Shown: piece after piece, positions 1 through 5,413 of the stretch | Position numbering within the stretch: position 1 is the first letter of the stretch | Layout: each line of letters starts with the position of its first letter | NCBI GenBank assembly: GCA_023392645.1 | Contig: JAEVYR010000274.1 | Location: 1-8,830 of the forward strand | Length of the DNA stretch: 8,830 nt | Source: Chloroflexota bacterium | Lineage (GTDB): Bacteria > Chloroflexota > Chloroflexia > Thermomicrobiales > UBA6265 | Reading direction: 5' to 3' | Position numbers and translations under genes: made by a program | The notes under the pieces: generated by a model | Seen by the model: only the letters and a program-made list of their open reading frames with translations | What the model was told of the DNA's origin: nothing | Databases searched by the model: none

Positions 1-84
1 ACGGCAACCTTACCACCTGCCGGATCGGGCGAAGCGGGGTCTGCCGAGTCCGAGCACGAAGCGGCCGGCACGGGGCCAGCATGA
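1..84 (+). CDS. possible C-terminal tail of a plus-strand gene, cut by the left edge
   Basis: Frame 1 of the plus strand is open from the first base to a TGA at 82-84. It would encode 27 residues rich in Ala, Gly and Glu, ending in GTGPA. If real, it is the end of a gene converging on the hydrolase at 117, leaving a 32-bp gap. The third-position G+C of these codons is only about 63%, lower than in the clear genes here. The opposite strand is also open across this stretch and shares the same third positions, so composition cannot choose between them. No start, domain or motif is visible. It could equally be non-coding, or lie opposite the start of a minus-strand gene. Very uncertain. Confidence 0.15.
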   Translation, partial: TATLPPAGSGEAGSAESEHEAAGTGPA

Positions 85-116
85 CGGCTGCCGCCAGCGC
101 GCGAATCCGGCCGGCG

Positions 117-977
117 CTACGGACACCGCCACCGCGCGAATACGGCCGTCACCAGCTCGGCGACCGCGGGCCAGCTTGCCGCGCCCACGAAGGGGATGAG
201 GTGGTTGCCGGGAATTTCATGGTACCGAACGGGGCCGCCGAAGTGGTCGACGAGCCAGCGGGAATTGCGATACCCGATGATGCCGTCCGGGCGGCCCTGA
301 ATGATCGTCGCCGGCGGCACGACCTTCGGCGCGAGCCGCCTCGCCTCGCGCCCGACGATGCGGGCTTCGTTGACGAGCCGCAGCGGCATCACGTACTCCT
401 CGCGCAGCGCCTCCTGCACCTCGGGACGGTCCATCTCGATGCCCGGCAACGACGTTTCGAAGAACTCGCGCACCTCGGGTTGTTCGAGATCGAGCCGCGA
501 GAAGGGCTTGACGCGAGGAACCAGTCGCTGAATCAGCGGCAGCGCAAAGGCGCGACGGTCGGCGATGCGAACGAGCGGCGCCAGCAGCAGCATCGCCTCC
601 GGCGGGTGCTCGGCGGCGAGATGGATCGCCAGCGCCCCACCGAGCGAGTAGCCGACCAGGAAGCAGCGCCGGCAGCGTGCCCGCAGGTCGGACCACGCCT
701 CACGGGCTGCCCGCAGCCAGTCATGACGTGTGACGTCGGGAAAGTGGGCGATATCGGCGCCATGCCCGGGCAGCAGCATCACCTCGACGTCGAAGCCCGC
801 GTCGAACGCGATCCGGGCGATCCCGCGCAGCTCGTCGGGCGAGCCGGTGAAGCCGTGGATCATCAGGATCGCCGGACGATCCGCATCATCGTCGTCATGG
901 ATCAGCGAAAACGGTCGGTATTGCGGCTGGGCGTACCATTCGCGCATCAGGGAGTGCTGGTCGGTCGAATCGGCCAT
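117..977 (-). CDS. alpha/beta hydrolase (carboxylesterase / monoacylglycerol lipase-like)
   Basis: This 286-residue protein is a predicted cytoplasmic serine hydrolase, probably cleaving carboxylic esters or acylglycerols; the substrate cannot be read from sequence. Seen directly: the oxyanion-hole motif HGFTG (41-45), the nucleophile elbow GYSLGG (109-114, Ser111), a candidate acid Asp231 in GRPDG and a candidate base His259 in GNHLIPF. Their spacing fits the alpha/beta fold, with residues 137-215 forming a probable helical lid between core strands. There is no signal peptide. The ATG at 977 is chosen because the upstream in-frame extension overlaps the preceding gene and is low-complexity. 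Its ribosome binding site is weak (GGGA), which suggests translational coupling to the NYN gene ending 25 bp upstream. Homologs include Est30-type carboxylesterases and bacterial monoglyceride lipases. The family call is secure; the exact activity is not. Confidence 0.9.
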   Translation of the reverse strand: MADSTDQHSLMREWYAQPQYRPFSLIHDDDDADRPAILMIHGFTGSPDELRGIARIAFDAGFDVEVMLLPGHGADIAHFPDVTRHDWLRAAREAWSDLRARCRRCFLVGYSLGGALAIHLAAEHPPEAMLLLAPLVRIADRRAFALPLIQRLVPRVKPFSRLDLEQPEVREFFETSLPGIEMDRPEVQEALREEYVMPLRLVNEARIVGREARRLAPKVVPPATIIQGRPDGIIGYRNSRWLVDHFGGPVRYHEIPGNHLIPFVGAASWPAVAELVTAVFARWRCP

Positions 978-1002
978 GGTGTCCCGCGGAGGCGGACCGC
1001 CG

Positions 1003-2013
1003 TCAATAGCGCCGCTGGGCGGGATTGACCTGCCATGACGAGCGGGCGCTGCGATTTTCGAGGTTGGGCGGCTGAGGCTCGTCGACGATGTCGTCATCGT
1101 CGTCGTGCCATGCCTCCTCCTCGTCGTCATCGGCGCCGGATTCCCACTGGGCGTCCGCCTGATCGCCGCCGTCGTCGTGCCCGGCTTCGTCATCATCATC
1201 ATCGGCATCGTCGAGGTTCTCGAGATCGAGCGCCTTGACCACGAGCGGGTGCTGCAAGTTGAGCTCGGTCGTCACGAGCTCGTTCCCCTGCCCGTTGATC
1301 GTCTGTCGCTTGACGAGCACCCGCTTGCGCAGGAACTCCATCACCTTGGCCTCGATGTGCTCCGAGGGCAGGTTCGCCCGATCGATGAAGCGCCAGAGCG
1401 AGCGGCTCATGTGGCTCTGTGTCGGCACGAAGCCGTCGTGGAGCTGCTTCACGTAGGCGTCGATTGCCTGGATCACCGAGAGATCGACATCCTCGCTTTG
1501 TTCGATCTCGATCGGATCCTCCTCGCCGGCGGCGGCGACGAGATCCGGGCTGATCGAACCGGGCACGCCGCAGATGATCACCCGCAGACCGAGGCGGTTG
1601 CGCAGTGTGGTGACGAGGCGGATGAAATCCTTGTCGCCACTGAAGAGCAGGATGGTGCGGATGTCGGGACGGACGAGCGCGGTGTTGATGATATCGACCA
1701 CGAGGTTGAGGTCGGAGCGGGAGGCGATCTTCTCGCGCCCCTGGGAGTCGGTGCTGCGCTTGACCGGGTAGTGGTGCGCTTCGAACCCGGCGACGTCGAG
1801 GCGGGTTCGCACATGCGGCGGATGCTGGTCGAAGTCGGCGTAGGCCTTGGCGACCGACATCAGGCCGTATTTGAGGGCCTTGTCACGCCAGGCGACGGGA
1901 TCCGGCTCCTGGCCGTATGAATTGATCGTGGAATAGCGGATGTTCTCGAAATCGACGAAGGCGGCAACTTCGGCTGCACGCTCCATTCGCCCGGCAAGGG
2001 GCAGCTCTGCCAT
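1003..2013 (-). CDS. NYN (PIN-like) domain ribonuclease with winged-helix and acidic tail
   Basis: This 336-residue protein is a predicted Mg-dependent ribonuclease of the NYN/LabA (DUF88) branch of the PIN-like fold. The nuclease domain spans about 15-155. It shows FVDFEN (Asp21, Asn24), RSDLNLVVD (Asp101, Asp107) and FSGDKDF (Asp127, Asp129), the acidic residues that bind catalytic metal in this family. Residues 195-258 look like a small winged-helix module (predicted helices, then a basic VLVKRQ strand), possibly a nucleic-acid reader. Residues 263-312 carry 28 Asp/Glu in 50 positions with no Lys or Arg. The chosen ATG has GGGGGA just upstream; a TTG four codons earlier is possible but would overlap that site. 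It heads a likely two-gene operon with the esterase-like hydrolase. The fold and active-site calls are firm. The RNA target and cellular role are unknown. Confidence 0.88.
   Translation of the reverse strand: MAELPLAGRMERAAEVAAFVDFENIRYSTINSYGQEPDPVAWRDKALKYGLMSVAKAYADFDQHPPHVRTRLDVAGFEAHHYPVKRSTDSQGREKIASRSDLNLVVDIINTALVRPDIRTILLFSGDKDFIRLVTTLRNRLGLRVIICGVPGSISPDLVAAAGEEDPIEIEQSEDVDLSVIQAIDAYVKQLHDGFVPTQSHMSRSLWRFIDRANLPSEHIEAKVMEFLRKRVLVKRQTINGQGNELVTTELNLQHPLVVKALDLENLDDADDDDDEAGHDDGGDQADAQWESGADDDEEEAWHDDDDDIVDEPQPPNLENRSARSSWQVNPAQRRY
1078..1227 (-). other. acid-rich low-complexity tail coding segment of the NYN gene
   Basis: This segment encodes residues 263-312 of the NYN protein. It consists largely of GAT/GAC and GAA/GAG codons, seen on the plus strand as runs of GTC, ATC and CTC triplets. 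28 of the 50 residues are acidic and none is Lys or Arg, with runs of five Asp at 271-275 and 304-308. Such tails are usually disordered. Autoinhibition, nucleic-acid mimicry or binding of a basic partner are possible roles by inference only. The triplet-rich DNA could also be prone to slippage and length variation between strains. Confidence 0.8.
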
Positions 2014-2024
2014 GGGTTCCCCCA
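2013..2024 (-). promoter_or_regulatory. ribosome binding site of the NYN gene inside a GGAA-loop hairpin
   Basis: In the transcript the bases before the start read UGGG-GGAA-CCCA-UG. The GGGGGA Shine-Dalgarno is the stem 5' arm plus loop, and the A of AUG closes the stem. GGAA is a GNRA-type tetraloop, which stabilises short stems. The stem is only 4 bp, so it may tune rather than block initiation. Confidence 0.4.
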
Positions 2025-2090
2025 ATCAGTTGTGGTCAGAAAACAATACTCATTACAGTTCGGGACCATCATGTCACCGGCCGGGCAATA

Positions 2091-2147
2091 TCACGCCGCG
2101 GGTCCGGCGACCAGCGCAACGGGTGGCAACCACCCGGTTGAACACAT
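2091..2147 (-). CDS. possible 18-codon leader ORF upstream of the NYN gene
   Basis: An ATG at 2147 opens an 18-codon frame ending in TGA at 2093-2091. The peptide would be MCSTGWLPPVALVAGPAA. AAGGGAG lies just upstream, but only three bases separate it from the ATG, closer than ideal. The ORF runs through the strong 2140-2117 hairpin, so translation would melt that structure, as in leader-peptide control. It could also be a short membrane peptide or chance. Nothing in its composition proves it is translated. Confidence 0.15.
   Translation of the reverse strand: MCSTGWLPPVALVAGPAA
2117..2140 (-). other. stem-loop in the NYN-gene leader
   Basis: CAAC-GGGTGG pairs with CCACCC-(G)-GTTG across a CAA loop, giving ten pairs with one bulged G. 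No T-run follows on either strand, so it is not a classic intrinsic terminator. It lies about 105 bases upstream of the NYN start and inside the possible leader ORF. Likely an RNA structure of the leader. Confidence 0.4.
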
Positions 2148-2155
2148 CGTCTCCC

Positions 2156-2173
2156 TTCGCTTGCTTCAGCGAA
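2156..2173 (-). other. small stem-loop next to the leader-ORF ribosome binding site
   Basis: TTCGCT and AGCGAA form a perfect 6-bp stem with a 6-base loop. In the minus-strand transcript it sits immediately before the GGGAG that would serve the 18-codon ORF, and its last paired bases abut that purine run. A stem this short may be coincidental. Confidence 0.25.
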
Positions 2174-2278
2174 CCGGCCAGGTGCCGGAAGCTTCACGGG
2201 CATCCATTACGACACATCAGTCGGCAAACGCGCGTCCCACGCCGTGGGCGGCAACAAGAATCCGGATGCAACAACGCA

Positions 2279-2307
2279 ATAATAGGGATGGACGCGCGCC
2301 CTGTCCA
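2279..2307 (-). promoter_or_regulatory. sigma-70-type promoter for the NYN-hydrolase unit
   Basis: On the minus strand TGGACA (2307-2302; 5 of 6 to TTGACA) is followed by exactly 17 bases and TATTAT (2284-2279; 5 of 6 to TATAAT). This is the best promoter match seen in the window. It sits in non-coding DNA downstream of the kinase. Transcription would begin near 2272 and give a leader of about 258 nt before the NYN start at 2013. Confidence 0.55.
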
Positions 2308-2380
2308 CCACCGGCGCACCGAGCCAGATACGTGCCGTGTCAGGGCGGACGCGAGACTCCGTCACCGGTGCCCCCATCCC

Positions 2381-2412
2381 CGCCGTGGACGGGTACGGTC
2401 CCACCCACGGCG
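2381..2412 (-). terminator. hairpin downstream of the ROK kinase, possible terminator
   Basis: CGCCGTGG (2381-2388) pairs perfectly with CCACGGCG (2405-2412). Inside, GGG (2391-2393) and CCC (2400-2402) can add three pairs around a TACGGT loop. It begins 62 bases after the kinase stop and precedes the NYN promoter, the expected place for a transcript end. No U-tract follows, so if it terminates it would be of the tract-less type proposed for GC-rich bacteria, or simply a 3'-end stabiliser. Confidence 0.4.
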
Positions 2413-2474
2413 ATTGTCCGGAGCCTGATCCCTGGCGAGCGGCACGGAGCCCGGCCCTGCATACGCCGGCACCG

Positions 2475-3467
2475 CTATGCCGTGGCGGCTTCGGCGGCGA
2501 GGACAGCCGCGCCGACAACGCCGGAGAAGTCCCCCAGCCCCGCCTTGACGATCTCGACTTCCGCGCCGGCATGCGTCAGCGCGTGCCGGCGCGTCTGCCG
2601 CTCGGCCGCGTCGAAGAACTCGTCGATCGCCTCGACGACACCTCCGCCGAGGATGATCCGGCGCGGATTGAGGAAGTTCACCACATTCGCCAGCCCCAGC
2701 CCGAGATAGTAGGCGCCGTCCTCGATCACCTCGCGGACGACATCGTCCTGCTGGTCGAGCGCCTTGCGGAGCACCCCCGACTTGATCGGATGCAGCGCCG
2801 GGTCGGCCGGATTCACAGCCGGCAGCAATTCGGAGAGGACCGAGGTTCGGCCCCGCCGGACCTCGCCCCACATGGCCCGGGTCATGCCCGTGCGCGACGC
2901 ATAGGCCTCAAGGTGGCCGCGCCCGCCGCAGCCGCAGATGCGCCCATCGGCCTGCACGGTGGTGTGCCCCAGCTCGCCAGCGTTGCCCGCCGCGCCCTTG
3001 ATCAGCTCGCCGTTGCGGACGATGCCCCCGCCAATGCCCGTGCCGACGAAGACGACGACGAAATCGTCGACGTCCTTGCCGGCGCCGTATGCGTTTTCGC
3101 CGGCCGCCGCGATCTGCACGTCGTTGCGGATGATGGCCGGGATGCCGAGCTCCTCGGTCAGCAGCTTCGCCATCTCGAGGTTGACGACCGACCGGCTCAG
3201 GTTGGCGGTTCCGACCAGCAACCCGCGATCGGTGTCGACCTGCCCGGCGATGCCGACGCAAATGCCGACCATGTCCTCCATCGTGGCGCCGGACTTGTCG
3301 ACGGCCTTGCGAGCGACGCCATAGATGCGCGCCATCAGCTCATCCGGCCCGTCGCTGGAGTCGGTCTTCTTCTTGCCGATACCCTTCACCTTGCCGGTGT
3401 CGACATCGACGACGCTTGCGAGCACCTTGGTTCCGCCGAAATCGACCCCGATCGCCAACCTTGCCAT
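2475..3467 (-). CDS. ROK-family sugar kinase (glucokinase-like)
   Basis: This 330-residue cytoplasmic protein is a predicted ATP-dependent hexose kinase of the ROK family, most simply a glucokinase making glucose 6-phosphate. The N-terminal phosphate motif DFGGTK is at 9-14, with Asn115-Asp116 supplying the catalytic base, GTGIGGGI at 142-149, GELGH at 164-168 (Glu165, His168) and a C-terminal NPRRIILGGG motif at 267-276. It has no N-terminal DNA-binding domain, so it is a kinase rather than a ROK repressor. The zinc motif reads CGCGGRGHLE (178-187): the third Cys of the usual CxCGxxGCxE is His185. AGGGAGGGG stands before the ATG at 3467. The in-frame upstream extension lacks such a site. It follows the LLM gene by 78 bp. 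Fructo-, manno- or N-acetylhexosamine specificity cannot be excluded. Confidence 0.92.
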   Translation of the reverse strand: MARLAIGVDFGGTKVLASVVDVDTGKVKGIGKKKTDSSDGPDELMARIYGVARKAVDKSGATMEDMVGICVGIAGQVDTDRGLLVGTANLSRSVVNLEMAKLLTEELGIPAIIRNDVQIAAAGENAYGAGKDVDDFVVVFVGTGIGGGIVRNGELIKGAAGNAGELGHTTVQADGRICGCGGRGHLEAYASRTGMTRAMWGEVRRGRTSVLSELLPAVNPADPALHPIKSGVLRKALDQQDDVVREVIEDGAYYLGLGLANVVNFLNPRRIILGGGVVEAIDEFFDAAERQTRRHALTHAGAEVEIVKAGLGDFSGVVGAAVLAAEAATA

Positions 3468-3476
3468 GTGACCCCT
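3468..3476 (-). promoter_or_regulatory. strong ribosome binding site deciding the ROK kinase start
   Basis: The bases preceding the ATG at 3467 read AGGGAGGGGTCAC on the minus strand. This is a strong Shine-Dalgarno at good spacing and rules out the longer in-frame version that starts further upstream. Confidence 0.75.
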
Positions 3477-3545
3477 CCCTCGACCGAATGAAGAATCATC
3501 GTGGAGATGACCTGTGTGGACGATGGCCATCATCGCCCGATGGCG

Positions 3546-4496
3546 CTACGACGCCTCCGCGTCCAGGAGCTCCAGCACCCGGCCAAACGCCGCGATCGTC
3601 TCCGGCGTGCACGGATCGAGCCCAGCGACGAAATGCTGCATGCCCACCTTGCGGAACCCGGCGATTGTTTCCGCCTTGTGCGCGTCGTCCCCCTCGATCG
3701 GGTTCGGGCGTCGCCCGAGGTACCCCTCCATGGCGACGTTGCCGCCGGCGGTGCGCACCAGCGTCTTCGGGTCGCGGCCGGCGTGGCGGCAGGCGGCATC
3801 GACCTTGTCCATCAGGGGTCGCACCGCTTCGGCATCATTGTGCCAGACGGTGTTCCAGGCATCGGCGAACTCGGCAACGAGCCGCAGCATCCGGTCGCCG
3901 CTGGACCCGACGAGGATCGGAGCTCCGGCCGGACGCGGGCCACGCGGCTTGTTCACGGCGCCATCGGCCGAAAAGAACCGGCCCTGCCAGGTGGCCTCGC
4001 CCTGCCGCAGCAACGGATGGATGATGCGCAGCGCGTCCTCGAAGCGGGAGACGCGATAGTCGAACGGCATGCCGAACTGGTCGTACTCCGGCTGGTGCCA
4101 ACCGGCGCCGAGCCCGAGCACGAAGCGGCCATCGCTGATTTCGTCGATCGCCTCCGTCATCTTCGCGACGACGCCGGGATTGCGAAACCCGGTACAGGCG
4201 ACGAGCGGGCCGATCGTGATGTCCGGCACGCGGGCCGCCACCGCGGCCATCATCGTGAACGCCTCCCACACCCCGCGTTGGCCATCCTCGGGAGTGCCGA
4301 AGGTGAAGTGATCGGCGAACCAGATCGCGTCGAATCCGGTCTGCCGGGCGACCTCGGCCATCTCGACGATGTCGCTGAAGTGCGGCGTGCCGCCGAATGC
4401 CGCTTCTTCGGAAATCGGCATCATCAGGCCGATGCCCATCGGCCGCTTGTCGGCGATCCAGTGATTGCCCGCCCTGAACTCGCTGTCGGATTCCAT
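3546..4496 (-). CDS. LLM-class flavin/F420-dependent oxidoreductase
   Basis: This 316-residue protein is a luciferase-like monooxygenase-superfamily enzyme, a cytoplasmic TIM barrel that uses F420 or FMN. Seen directly: an N-terminal barrel strand (IGLMMP, 22-27), WFADHF (59-64) and the family core at 105-155, RNPGVVAK then ISDGRFVLGLGAGWHQPEY and the downstream R-x-x-x-x-EDAL. A C-terminal PILVGSSG...FADAWN block (193-215) belongs to the coenzyme-binding side. Length is typical. The ATG at 4496 follows GGGAGAGA at good spacing; a GTG six codons upstream lies on that same purine run and is less likely. It is 89 bp after the ABC permease stop and 78 bp before the kinase, on the same strand. 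The substrate is unknown, and F420 versus FMN cannot be settled by eye. Confidence 0.92.
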   Translation of the reverse strand: MESDSEFRAGNHWIADKRPMGIGLMMPISEEAAFGGTPHFSDIVEMAEVARQTGFDAIWFADHFTFGTPEDGQRGVWEAFTMMAAVAARVPDITIGPLVACTGFRNPGVVAKMTEAIDEISDGRFVLGLGAGWHQPEYDQFGMPFDYRVSRFEDALRIIHPLLRQGEATWQGRFFSADGAVNKPRGPRPAGAPILVGSSGDRMLRLVAEFADAWNTVWHNDAEAVRPLMDKVDAACRHAGRDPKTLVRTAGGNVAMEGYLGRRPNPIEGDDAHKAETIAGFRKVGMQHFVAGLDPCTPETIAAFGRVLELLDAEAS

Positions 4497-4585
4497 CTGT
4501 GCTGTCTCTCCCACAACTCCCGCGCCGCCGTGCGGTGCGGCTCATGACGGTGCACCTTCGCACGTTGCCAGCCGCCCCGCAAGCA

Positions 4586-5335
4586 TCACTCGATGCTCAT
4601 CCGGCGCAGGCGCCACGCCGCCAACACCAGCGAGATCGCGATAATCGCGATGATGGTGATCGACGCGGTCGACAAGCGCGACACGCCGTCCAGCGTGATT
4701 TCCGGATCGTCGACCATTCGTACGAAGATCGATTGCATGTAGTGCCGGATGCTGATCGTGCGAATGCCCGGCAGGAACTGCGACAGCGTCGCCTCCCAGA
4801 CGAAGACATAGAAGACGCCAGCCAGCAGGGCTCGCTGAATGAAGAGACTGAGCAGCATGAACAGCGCGCCGAAACCGGCGATACCGGCGAGACTGGAGAC
4901 CAGCATCGGGACCACCATGTCGCGGGTGCCATCGAGCTTGCCCCAGGAGATGACGAGCCAGACGGCGAGCACGGCGACCCACGCGATCGGCACGGTGACG
5001 AGCAGCGTGCCGGCGAATTTCTCGACGACGATCCGCAGGCGGTTCATCGGCTTGAGCGCCAGATAGTGGAGCGTCTTGTCCTCGATTTCGTCACCGAGCG
5101 CGGAGGTCGAGAGCACCAGCGCCGCCAGCGGCAGCAGGGTCGAGCTGAACACGCCGAGGTAGATGCCCTCGCCGATCACGGTGCGCATGTCGGAGAGCGT
5201 CGGATCGCTGACCGCGAGGCGCAGGATCAGCGCGAACAGCGTCGGGATCGCGCAAATCGCGGCGACCACGAGCACCGATTTGGCGCGGAGGAACTGGCGC
5301 ACGGTCAGGTGGGTTACGGTCAGGGCTCCGGTCAC
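4586..5335 (-). CDS. ABC-2 type transporter permease (second of the locus)
   Basis: This 249-residue membrane protein is a predicted permease half of an ABC-2 exporter. About six membrane segments are visible near 18-40, 58-80, 109-131, 140-164, 168-188 and 221-241. Between the second and third lies GDEIEDKTLHYLALKPMNR (81-99), the charged cytoplasmic segment that typically contacts the ATPase in this family. There is no signal peptide. The start is GTG at 5335, preceded by GGAGTGA at good spacing; the ATG just upstream hits a stop after one codon. It follows ATPase ending at 5414 by 78 bp and is the natural partner of that ATPase. Substrates of such pairs range from drugs and lipids to ions and peptides, and none is indicated. 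The family is clear; the cargo is unknown. Confidence 0.88.
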   Translation of the reverse strand: MTGALTVTHLTVRQFLRAKSVLVVAAICAIPTLFALILRLAVSDPTLSDMRTVIGEGIYLGVFSSTLLPLAALVLSTSALGDEIEDKTLHYLALKPMNRLRIVVEKFAGTLLVTVPIAWVAVLAVWLVISWGKLDGTRDMVVPMLVSSLAGIAGFGALFMLLSLFIQRALLAGVFYVFVWEATLSQFLPGIRTISIRHYMQSIFVRMVDDPEITLDGVSRLSTASITIIAIIAISLVLAAWRLRRMSIE

Positions 5336-5413
5336 GCGTCACTCCATGATGTATCGCCGAAAGCACAGGCTGCGGATCGTCCGCGCTCTTGCTCGGTTAC
5401 GCCGCCCGGCGCG

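Larger units (their letters stand above)
2014..2474. other. 461-bp intergenic region between ROK kinase and NYN gene
   Basis: No full-size gene is supported here. Open frames crossing it are out-of-frame extensions of neighbours without ribosome binding sites. Read on the minus strand it holds a terminator-like hairpin (2412-2381), a good promoter (2307-2279), and a predicted leader of about 258 nt with stem-loops near 2248-2236, 2173-2156, 2140-2117 and 2109-2094. There is also a possible 18-codon ORF (2147-2091) and an AT-rich patch (2033-2060) with a second -10-like TGTAAT at 2057-2052. The AT-rich patches stand out against the GC-rich surroundings, as expected of promoter DNA. Confidence 0.7.

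Noticed and set aside
1..96. Minus-strand start of another gene beyond the hydrolase, for example from the ATG at 83-81 or a GTG just after it
   Set aside because: The frames are open to the edge, but neither start has a ribosome binding site. The Ala/Leu-rich and Ser/Asp-rich parts that would resemble a lipoprotein lie in different frames.
978..1208. 77-codon N-terminal extension of the hydrolase
   Set aside because: It overlaps the end of the NYN gene and translates to low-complexity Met/Thr/Arg sequence from the acidic-tail codons. The hydrolase fold is complete without it.
1078..1227. GTC/ATC/CTC triplet runs as a DNA tandem repeat or satellite
   Set aside because: The pattern is explained by Asp and Glu codons on the minus strand. 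There is no regular repeat unit.
117..2474. A new defence system built on the NYN nuclease and hydrolase
   Set aside because: There are no sensor, toxin-antitoxin, mobile-element or known defence neighbours in the window. The idea is kept only as a weak possibility under the operon finding.
2337..3491. 384-codon open frame on the plus strand opposite the ROK kinase
   Set aside because: It is the antisense of a gene with intact ROK motifs. Long shadow frames are expected when third codon positions are mostly G or C.
3468..3545. Promoter or terminator between the LLM and kinase genes
   Set aside because: Only short 5-bp dyads such as CGATG/CATCG are present. I see no -35/-10 pair, so a shared transcript is simpler.
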